A DNA stretch of 9,226 nt. Origin: an uncultured Lachnospiraceae bacterium. Its GTDB lineage: Bacteria > Bacillota_A > Clostridia > Lachnospirales > Lachnospiraceae. The notes under the pieces were generated by a model. It searched no databases and was not told the origin of the DNA. It worked only from the letters and a program-made list of their open reading frames with translations. A program made the position numbers and the translations under genes. This document shows positions 1 to 5,540 of this stretch, in pieces. The first letter of the stretch is position 1. Each line of letters starts with the position of its first letter. Location: NCBI GenBank assembly GCA_910587905.1, contig CAJUOF010000209.1:1-9226 (forward strand). Reading direction: 5' to 3'.

Positions 1-23
1 TCAGACGTGTGCTCTTCCGATCT
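1..23. other. Residual Illumina sequencing adapter
   Basis: The first 23 bases, ending in GTGCTCTTCCGATCT, match the 3' part of the standard Illumina TruSeq read-2 adapter. Read on the minus strand they begin AGATCGGAAGAGC, the familiar adapter read-through sequence. They sit exactly at the contig edge and break into the LacI-family gene, so this is untrimmed library sequence and not part of the genome. Confidence 0.97.
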
Positions 24-440
24 CGGAACCTGCAGGCGCTGATAGGCGGGCAGGCTCTGCTCCGCAGAGACCGGGACGGCGATCACGCCGTCCACTTTCC
101 TCTGTCGAAGCTGGGCGAGGATGTTTTTCTCCTTCTCCAGACTGCGGTGCGTATTGCAGATGATCACGCTGTATCCCTCATAGAATGCCTGGTTTTCTAT
201 GGACTCTATGATCTCGCTGAAAAAAGGGTAGGCTATTTCCGGGACCAGCAGGCCGATGAGGTTCGTCCGGTTTCCTGCCAGGCTTTGGGCGATGAGATTC
301 GGTTCGTAATCCAGTTCTTTGACCCAGTGGAGTACCTTTTGGCGTGTCTCTGCCTTGACGGAAGGGTGGTTGGAGAGAACCCTGGAGACGGTAACTCTGG
401 AAACTCCCGCTTTGTCGGCAATATCCTGCATACTGACCAT
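24..440 (-). CDS. LacI-family transcriptional regulator, N-terminal part (cut by contig end)
   Basis: This DNA-binding regulator is of the LacI/GalR family, which usually represses sugar-use genes until a sugar ligand is bound. The visible 139 codons begin MVSMQDIADKAGVS, with a helix-turn-helix at about residues 4-25 (AGVSRVTVSRVL). The hinge helix follows at about 48-58, with Leu54 in the position that normally inserts into a central CG of the operator. A periplasmic-binding-protein-like core starts near residue 60 (LIGLLVPEIAYPFFSEII). The start ATG at 440 has an AAAGGAGG site 7 nt upstream. The family is usually about 330-340 aa, so roughly 60% is missing; beyond 24 the frame reads into adapter. 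It lies downstream of the PTS gene on the same strand but has its own promoter and a terminator in between. It is the obvious candidate regulator of this sugar locus; its ligand cannot be read from the part present. Confidence 0.93.
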
Positions 441-545
441 GGCGTTGCCTCCTTTCTTCGTATATGGAATCATGGGTGGTTTCTGTAACGTGTGGTAAAT
501 ATCTGTCGCGAGGTTTTCACCGGATCTGTAATTTCATATAGGGAT

Positions 546-574
546 ATTTTATTCCTGCTGGCCGCTGTTGTCAA
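546..574 (-). promoter_or_regulatory. Sigma-A type promoter of the LacI-family gene
   Basis: On the minus strand a perfect -35 TTGACA (569-574) is followed after 17 nt by TAAAAT (546-551), one base off the TATAAT consensus. Transcription would start near 539, leaving an untranslated leader of about 100 nt before the ATG at 440. The promoter lies just after the PTS terminator, so the regulator can be expressed independently of the permease. No clear symmetric operator is seen in the leader; a weak ACACGTTACA-like stretch near 485-495 resembles half of the site at 2620 but is not palindromic. Confidence 0.7.
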
Positions 575-585
575 GAACGGAAGAG

Positions 586-612
586 AAGAGCCACCCTGTC
601 CGGGCGGCTCTT
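586..612 (-). terminator. Intrinsic terminator downstream of the PTS permease gene
   Basis: AAGAGCC (586-592) pairs with GGCTCTT (606-612), and after a single A/C mismatch CCC (594-596) pairs with GGG (602-604) around a 5-nt TGTCC loop. On the minus strand the hairpin is followed by TCTCTTCC, a modest pyrimidine tract, and it begins about 49 nt after the PTS stop codon. The plus-strand side has a short TTTCT tract, so weak bidirectional activity is possible, but no plus-strand gene lies to its left. Confidence 0.7.
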
Positions 613-660
613 TCTGTCGATAAACTGGCTTGTATCACTGCAATTTCGTATGGAAACCGG

Positions 661-2571
661 TTATGCCTTCAGGCACATCAGCTGGTCGCCGGGACTAAGC
701 CGGCCGGAAGCGGCAGCTTCAACGGAAGCCAGGTCGTCGGAGTTGGTAACTGCTACCATGATGGTGGCGGGGTGCCCGGCGGCCTTGATTTTTTCCAGAT
801 CCACGGACAGCAGGAGGTCTCCTTTTTTCACGGCCTGTCCTTCTTTGATGTGGCTCTTAAAGCCGTCTCCTTTCATTTCCACGGTATCAATGCCCACATG
901 GATGAGCAGCTCCACGCCTTCCGCCTCGATGCCCACGGCATGCAAGGTGTCGGCGAGCTGGCTGATCGTGCCGTCCATGGGAGAAAAAACCTTGCCGGTT
1001 TCCGGTTCGACGCCGCAGCATATTCCGAGGACGCCCTGGGAGAAGGTCGGGTCGGGAATCTCTTCCATGGGAACGAAGGTCCCCTGTGCCACGGCACCCA
1101 GTACACTGGGGAAGGCGGCCGGAGCGGGAGGAACCTCCTTTTTGCCTCCTTTGGGAGCGTCGGTCTCCATGACCTCTGCGGGTACCGCGAAGAACCAGCA
1201 CAGGCAGAAGGCGGTGGCAAAGACGGCGAGGGCGAGTATCACATACATTACCAGTTGGGAAGGAGAGTATATGTAAAGCAGCAATCCGGGAATGGTGGTT
1301 ATGCCGTTGCCGGTGCCTTTCATCCCAAGGAGCATGGCGATCATGCCGGCTATGCCGTTGATGGAGCAGCTGAGGAGGAAGGGCTTCATGCCATAACGCA
1401 GGATGACGCCGAACAGGGCCGGTTCACTGATGCCCAGGAGGGCGGAGGCGGTGGCGCTGGGGCCGATGGCGCGGATTTCTTTTTTTCTGGCCTTGATGGA
1501 GATGGCCAGGCATACGCCGGCGGAGGAAAACCCGCACATGCACAAAATGGCGTTGAACGGGTTGAATCCGGTGCTGGCCAGCAGGCTGATCTCCAGCATG
1601 TTAAAGATATGGTGGACGCCCGTGAGGGTGATGATGGACCAGAAGAAGCCCACCAGCAGGCCGCCGATCCCCAGGGGAAGCCCCAGTGCGTATTCTACGA
1701 CGACTAAGAGGACGTTTTCCAGTGCGTGGAGGAGCGGCCCGATCACCAGCAGGGCCAGGACCAGCATGACAAACAGTACCAGAAATGGCGTGATCATAAA
1801 GTCGAAAACCGCGGGGACTGTTTTTCGCAGTTTCTTTTCCAGTTTGCTGCCGATGACGCCTGCCACGAAGGCGGGCAGAATGCTGCCCTGATAACCGACG
1901 ATGGGGATAAAGCCGAAGAGCATCAGGGGCGTCACGCCGCTGGAGGGGTCTGCCACGGAGTAGGCGTTCGGCAGGGCGCCGTTTACCAGCATCAGACCAA
2001 GGATCAGGCCCAGTACCGGGGAGCCGCCAAACACGCGGAACGTGGACCAGCACACGATGGCGGGCAGGAAGGCGAAGGTGGTGCCGGAAAGCACGTCCAC
2101 CAGAACCTGGAAGGTCTGGGGGATGTCCGCGTTGGTCATGCCAAGTAAGGCCAGGAAATTATCATTGAGCAGAGCGCCCTTCAGGCCGAGAAACAGACCG
2201 GTGGCTACCAGGGCTGGGATGACGGGGACAAACACATCCCCAAAAGTACGGATGGCTTTTTGCAGCCGGTTTTTGCCATCCATTTTTGCCTCTTTTGCCT
2301 CGCTTGCGGTGGTTTCGGCAATGCCGAGCCGTGTGATCTGCTCATAAACGCGGTTGACATGGCCGGTGCCGAAGATGATCTGATATTGTCCGGCCGTGAA
2401 GAAGGTTCCTTTCACGGCGTCAATCTCGCCGACTGTTTCGTCGTCGGCCAGTGAACGGTCTGCGACGATAAGACGCAGCCGGGTGGCGCAATGTGCGGCG
2501 GACTTGATGTTTTCCGGCCCACCGACGGCCTGAATGACTTCTTTTGCTATTTTTGCATAATCGTAATTCAT
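661..2571 (-). CDS. PTS sugar permease EIIBCA, sucrose/beta-glucoside superfamily
   Basis: This 636-aa single-chain permease would import and phosphorylate a sugar at the membrane, using phosphate passed from HPr. Domain order is EIIB, EIIC, EIIA. EIIB (about 1-85) has the phosphorylation site Cys28 in AAHCATRLRL. EIIC (about 105-470) is strongly hydrophobic with roughly ten membrane segments, the GVHHIF motif at 318-323 and a GISEPALFG motif. EIIA (about 500-625) has the crr-type pattern PMDGTI and ELLIHVGIDTVEM, with His558 the likely phosphorylated residue and His544 its partner. The paired-His GVHH motif is as in sucrose- and trehalose-type EIICs, whereas beta-glucoside types usually have GxHW; the substrate is still undecided. 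The ATG at 2571 has AAGGAGG 5 nt upstream. The gene is divergent from the glycosidase operon, which supports a sucrose, raffinose or other alpha-galactoside substrate. It ends at a terminator. Confidence 0.93.
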   Translation of the reverse strand: MNYDYAKIAKEVIQAVGGPENIKSAAHCATRLRLIVADRSLADDETVGEIDAVKGTFFTAGQYQIIFGTGHVNRVYEQITRLGIAETTASEAKEAKMDGKNRLQKAIRTFGDVFVPVIPALVATGLFLGLKGALLNDNFLALLGMTNADIPQTFQVLVDVLSGTTFAFLPAIVCWSTFRVFGGSPVLGLILGLMLVNGALPNAYSVADPSSGVTPLMLFGFIPIVGYQGSILPAFVAGVIGSKLEKKLRKTVPAVFDFMITPFLVLFVMLVLALLVIGPLLHALENVLLVVVEYALGLPLGIGGLLVGFFWSIITLTGVHHIFNMLEISLLASTGFNPFNAILCMCGFSSAGVCLAISIKARKKEIRAIGPSATASALLGISEPALFGVILRYGMKPFLLSCSINGIAGMIAMLLGMKGTGNGITTIPGLLLYIYSPSQLVMYVILALAVFATAFCLCWFFAVPAEVMETDAPKGGKKEVPPAPAAFPSVLGAVAQGTFVPMEEIPDPTFSQGVLGICCGVEPETGKVFSPMDGTISQLADTLHAVGIEAEGVELLIHVGIDTVEMKGDGFKSHIKEGQAVKKGDLLLSVDLEKIKAAGHPATIMVAVTNSDDLASVEAAASGRLSPGDQLMCLKA

Positions 2572-2601
2572 AGCATCCTCCTTGTTAGTTTGTTTTGACG
2601 T

Positions 2602-2630
2602 ATCATATTTGTATGCAAAATGTACACGTG
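2602..2630 (-). promoter_or_regulatory. Probable promoter of the PTS permease gene
   Basis: The minus strand carries TATGAT (2602-2607), a good -10 box. The position 17 nt upstream (2625-2630) reads CACGTG, which is far from TTGACA and is the centre of a palindromic operator. Transcription would start near 2595, about 24 nt before the ATG. A weak -35 covered by an operator fits an inducible gene, but the start has not been demonstrated. Confidence 0.42.
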
Positions 2631-2635
2631 TTCAT
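2620..2635. promoter_or_regulatory. LacI-family operator candidate
   Basis: ATGTACACGTGTTCAT is a 16-bp palindrome centred on CG with only one mismatched pair (14 of 16 bases symmetric). Its size, the central CG and the outer TG...CA ends are those of LacI/GalR-family operators. It differs from the CcpA cre consensus at symmetric positions (C for A at position 5 and G for T at position 10 of the TG...CA core), which argues for a local LacI-type regulator. It covers the presumed -35 region of the PTS promoter, so binding there should repress. The regulator encoded at 24-440 is the natural candidate. Confidence 0.6.
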
Positions 2636-2726
2636 ATAGCGAGGATAGCATGTGAGGGAAGATAAAGTCAATACCATAAAGGAAAAAAAGAGGATTTTCG
2701 GTATTTTATATAAAACGGACCGTATA

Positions 2727-2798
2727 ATTTTGTCCAAAACAGAGAAAGAGATGGGGCGGATTGACAGTTTCCCCTGTGGAGAGTATAATGGACAAAAT
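2727..2798. repeat. Separated 10-bp inverted repeat around the operon promoter
   Basis: ATTTTGTCCA (2727-2736) and TGGACAAAAT (2789-2798) are exact reverse complements separated by 52 bp. The right arm runs from the last base of the -10 box across the expected transcription start; the left arm lies upstream of the -35. Each arm directly abuts or overlaps a TATAAT sequence. Paired half-sites for a regulator are possible, but no family can be named. Just to the left, 2704-2715 is a perfect AT-only palindrome, TTTTATATAAAA. Otherwise I see nothing distinct between 2636 and 2726. Confidence 0.45.
2761..2789 (+). promoter_or_regulatory. Perfect-consensus sigma-A promoter of the HAD-glycosidase-ptsHI operon
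   Basis: TTGACA (2761-2766), a 17-nt spacer and TATAAT (2784-2789) match the sigma-A consensus in every position. Transcription would start near 2796, giving a short leader of about 40 nt before the ribosome binding site and GTG at 2835. No competing plus-strand promoter of similar quality is seen between the genes of the downstream operon. Confidence 0.85.
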
Positions 2799-2811
2799 GA
2801 AAGCGAGAACA
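2798..2811 (+). promoter_or_regulatory. CcpA catabolite-response element (cre) candidate at the transcription start
   Basis: TGAAAGCGAGAACA matches the Bacillus-type cre pattern TGWAANCGNTNWCA in all but one position (G where T is expected). It begins about 2 nt after the predicted transcription start, a location where CcpA binding is known to repress. This suggests glucose repression of the whole operon, including its ptsHI genes. No CcpA gene is in the window. Confidence 0.55.
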
Positions 2812-2822
2812 TTAAAATAGAT

Positions 2823-2846
2823 AAGGAGGTTATCGTGAATCAGTAA
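2823..2846 (+). promoter_or_regulatory. Strong ribosome binding site and three-codon open frame ahead of the HAD gene
   Basis: AAGGAGG (2823-2829) is followed after 5 nt by GTG at 2835, an ideal translation start. The frame reads GTG AAT CAG and then TAA (2844-2846). The next codon in the same frame is TTG at 2847, which begins the conserved HAD protein. The intended start of the HAD gene is probably this GTG, with the TAA either a nonsense change, a sequencing error, or a stop-start junction that needs re-initiation at TTG. Confidence 0.7.
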
Positions 2847-3665
2847 TTGATTTTTTTGGATATTGACGGTACCTTGACGGAACCGGGGAAAAATGTCCCG
2901 CCTTCATCGGCGGTGGAAGCGGTACGGCGGGCCCGTGGACGGGGCCACAGAGTGGTACTGTGTTCCGGGAGGAATTACGGGATGCTTTTTCCGGTGTTGG
3001 AGTTTGGTTTTGACGGCCTGGCCGCCAGTGCCGGCGGCTATATTGAGTATCGGGGCCGGGTGGTTTATGACTGCCCGATGTCTCCGGGGCAGCAGGCGCG
3101 GGTGCTGGATGTTTTTAAGGAGAGCGGCATTTACCGTACCATAGGGGGGAGGAACCACAGTTATACCGACGAGGGGTTTAAGGAGTTTCTGGCGGAAAAT
3201 GCCCAGTCCCAGGCAAACAGCGAGCTGCTGCGGTGGCGGGTCCAGATTGAGGGTGAACTGGGCATCCGTCCCATGTCGGAATACGACGGCGAGCCGATCT
3301 ATGGAATGGCGTTCATGAGCAGGGGGGCGGAGCGCCTGAAAAAACCCATGCAGGTATTGCGGGATGAATTTGACTTCTGCATCCAGGACGAAGATGCCTG
3401 CGGCATTGTGAATGGAGAACTGGCCAGCAAAGCATTCAACAAAGGGAAGGCAGTGGAACGGCTATGCGAATTCCTGGGCATTCCCAGGGAGGATACGATT
3501 GCCGTCGGGGACAGCATGAATGATCTGGAGATGCTCCAGGCCGCAGAGATCGGCGTCTGCATGGCGAACGGAAGCCCTTCTTTGCAGAAGGCTGCCGACA
3601 TGATCTGCCCTTCCGTGAGGGAGGAGGGCCTTTATCGCGCCTTTGAAGCACTGCATTTGATTTAG
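2847..3665 (+). CDS. Cof-type (class IIB) HAD hydrolase, probable sugar-phosphate phosphatase
   Basis: This 272-aa protein has the HAD phosphatase motifs in order. Motif I is LDIDGT, with nucleophile Asp5 and acid/base Asp7 counted from the TTG. Motif II is CSGRN with Ser40. Motif III is Lys199 in NKGKAVERL, and motif IV is GDSMND with Asp222 and Asp226. The long insert between motifs II and III is the C2B cap typical of Cof/YbiV-like cytosolic phosphatases, many of which act on sugar phosphates; plant-type sucrose-phosphate phosphatases belong to the same HAD subclass. The exact substrate cannot be read. TTG at 2847 is the first possible start after an in-frame TAA at 2844, but it sits 17 nt from the Shine-Dalgarno, too far for normal initiation; the GTG at 2835 has ideal spacing. 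It is the first gene of the operon, 17 nt before the GH13 gene. Confidence 0.85.
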   Translation: MIFLDIDGTLTEPGKNVPPSSAVEAVRRARGRGHRVVLCSGRNYGMLFPVLEFGFDGLAASAGGYIEYRGRVVYDCPMSPGQQARVLDVFKESGIYRTIGGRNHSYTDEGFKEFLAENAQSQANSELLRWRVQIEGELGIRPMSEYDGEPIYGMAFMSRGAERLKKPMQVLRDEFDFCIQDEDACGIVNGELASKAFNKGKAVERLCEFLGIPREDTIAVGDSMNDLEMLQAAEIGVCMANGSPSLQKAADMICPSVREEGLYRAFEALHLI

Positions 3666-3682
3666 GAAAGAGGGTGGCAGGA

Positions 3683-5536
3683 ATGGTTAAGAGAGAAGAA
3701 GCTCAGTTTCAAAGCCGCATGGACCGCCATATGGAGGAGCTGCGGTGGCTGTACATGGAGCTTTACCACAATGAATCCATGTTTGCGGAGCTGTGCCGGA
3801 AGCTGTATGAATTTGCCGGCGAACGTCCGGCGGCCTTGAAGGAGCGGGATCTGGAACGGGAAGCGGACCCTGAGTGGTACAAGTCCAACGCGATTACGGG
3901 GATGATGATGTATATTGACAATTTTGCCGGGGATCTGAAGGGACTGGGGGAAAAGCTGTCCTACATCCGGCAGACGGGAGTCAACCTCATCCATCTGATG
4001 CCGTTTCTGGATACGGTGCCCGGCCGCAGCGACGGGGGCTATGCCGTGGCGGATTTCCGCAAGGTGCGTCCCGATCTGGGGACGATGGAGGATTTGGAGA
4101 AGTTGTCTGCCCTCTGCCATGAAAAGGGCATCAACCTGTGCATGGACTTTGTCATGAACCATACCAGCCAGGACCATGAGTGGGCAAGGAGGGCCCGCCG
4201 GGGGGAGGGGGAGTACATGAGCCGGTATTTCTTTTTTGCCGACCCTTCCATACCGGCAGAATATGAGAAGACCGTGCCCCAGGTATTCCCCACCACCGCC
4301 CCCGGGAATTTCACCTGGCTGGAGGACTGCGGGCACTATGTGATGACTTCTTTTTATCCCTATCAGTGGGATTTGAACTATCGGAATCCCAGAGTGTTCA
4401 ACGAGATGATGTACAATTTTCTGTTCCTCGCAAACAGGGGCATGGATATGATCCGGATTGATGCCGTGCCATATATATGGAAGGAACTGGGGACCGACTG
4501 CCGCAACCGTCCGCAGGTTCACACCATTGTGCGGATGATGCGGATGATCGGTGAGATTGTCTGCCCGGGCGTGATCCTCTTGGGGGAAGTGGTCATGGAG
4601 CCGGTGAAGGTGGTGCCCTACTTTGGCACGATCGAAAAACCGGAGTGCCATCTTTTGTACAACGTGACCACCATGTGTACCACGTGGCATACCGTGGCCA
4701 CCCGGGATACCCGTCTGCTGCGCAGGCAGTTGGATGCGGTGAACGCCCTGCCGAAGAAGTACGTGTTCCTGAATTATCTCCGCTGCCATGACGACATTGG
4801 CTGGGGGCTGGATTACAAGTGGCTCCATGAGAACTTCGGCACGGACGAAGTGCTCCATAAGCGGTATCTGAATGATTTTTTTCAGGGCTTTGCGGGCAAC
4901 AGCACCAGCAGGGGGGAGCTTTACAACGACGACGCTTCCAGCGGGGACGCCCGGCTCTGCGGCACCACGGCCAGCCTTTGCGGGATCGAAAAGGCGGGAT
5001 TCGAGCAGAACCCTGAGGCTATGGAACGGGCGGTGGGGTTTGACCTGACCCTGCACGCCATGATGTTCATGCAGACCGGGATTCCCATGCTGTACAGCGG
5101 GGATGAACTGGCACAGGTGAACGATTACAGTTATAAGGACGACCCGAAAAAAGCGGACGACAGCCGTTATCTTCACCGGGGCAGGCTGCGGTGGGAACGG
5201 GCGGAGCACATGCACGACTTGGAAACGCCGGAGGGAAGGGTGTTCTGCGGGCTGAATGCGCTGGTCGCCCTGCGGGGGACGTCCCCGGCCTTTGGGACCG
5301 AGGCGGACGTGTGGACCCTGGATACCGGCGACGACGGCCTGCTGGCCATTGGGCGCTATGCCGAAGGGCAGAAGGTCATAGGCGTCTTTAACTTTACCGA
5401 GTGGGAAAAAACAGTTACTTTCGTTTATGACCCGGGGGAGTTCACGGATATGCTGACGGGGGAAACCCATCTGCTGCGGGATCTGCCAATCCCCGCTTAC
5501 GGTTTCTATTATCTGGAGCAAAGGAACGGAGAATGA
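3683..5536 (+). CDS. Amylosucrase-like glycoside hydrolase (GH13, subfamily 4 type)
   Basis: This 617-aa cytosolic enzyme (no signal peptide) resembles amylosucrase and sucrose hydrolase along its whole length. The N-terminal helical region leads into the EADPEWYKSN segment, and the barrel has LMPFLDTVPGRSDGGYAV and MDFVMNHTSQDHEWA. Catalytic residues are nucleophile Asp260 (MIRIDAVPYIWK), acid/base Glu302 (LLGEVVMEP) and the transition-state pair His369-Asp370 (RCHDDIGW). The 42-residue spacing of nucleophile and acid/base equals that of Neisseria amylosucrase (D286, E328). Asp117 (RSDGGY) and Arg495 (DDSRYLHR) match the salt bridge that shapes the sucrose pocket. It should therefore act on sucrose or a close relative, either hydrolysing it or building glucan while releasing fructose; sequence alone does not decide which. 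The ATG at 3683 has AGAGGG 8 nt upstream; an in-frame GTG at 3674 is less well placed. The next gene starts 4 nt after the stop. Confidence 0.88.
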   Translation: MVKREEAQFQSRMDRHMEELRWLYMELYHNESMFAELCRKLYEFAGERPAALKERDLEREADPEWYKSNAITGMMMYIDNFAGDLKGLGEKLSYIRQTGVNLIHLMPFLDTVPGRSDGGYAVADFRKVRPDLGTMEDLEKLSALCHEKGINLCMDFVMNHTSQDHEWARRARRGEGEYMSRYFFFADPSIPAEYEKTVPQVFPTTAPGNFTWLEDCGHYVMTSFYPYQWDLNYRNPRVFNEMMYNFLFLANRGMDMIRIDAVPYIWKELGTDCRNRPQVHTIVRMMRMIGEIVCPGVILLGEVVMEPVKVVPYFGTIEKPECHLLYNVTTMCTTWHTVATRDTRLLRRQLDAVNALPKKYVFLNYLRCHDDIGWGLDYKWLHENFGTDEVLHKRYLNDFFQGFAGNSTSRGELYNDDASSGDARLCGTTASLCGIEKAGFEQNPEAMERAVGFDLTLHAMMFMQTGIPMLYSGDELAQVNDYSYKDDPKKADDSRYLHRGRLRWERAEHMHDLETPEGRVFCGLNALVALRGTSPAFGTEADVWTLDTGDDGLLAIGRYAEGQKVIGVFNFTEWEKTVTFVYDPGEFTDMLTGETHLLRDLPIPAYGFYYLEQRNGE

Positions 5537-5540
5537 GATT

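Noticed and set aside
480..500. A possible second LacI-type operator in the leader of the regulator gene
   Set aside because: TGTAACGTGTGGTA shares a half-site with the palindrome at 2620 but lacks symmetry and spacing, so autoregulation is not supported.
568..1707. A 379-codon plus-strand frame over the PTS gene
   Set aside because: Gly/His-rich antisense shadow of the EIIBCA gene; no ribosome binding site or known motif, and it crosses the terminator and the promoter of the regulator.
2723..2728. A second TATAAT upstream of the main operon promoter
   Set aside because: No -35 box is found at 16-18 nt spacing (GGTATT region), so I see no independent promoter there.
2652..2846. A 64-codon frame starting at GTG and ending at the TAA before the HAD gene
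   Set aside because: It runs through the promoter and operator region, starts upstream of the predicted transcription start and has no good ribosome binding site; only its last codons matter, as the HAD start region.
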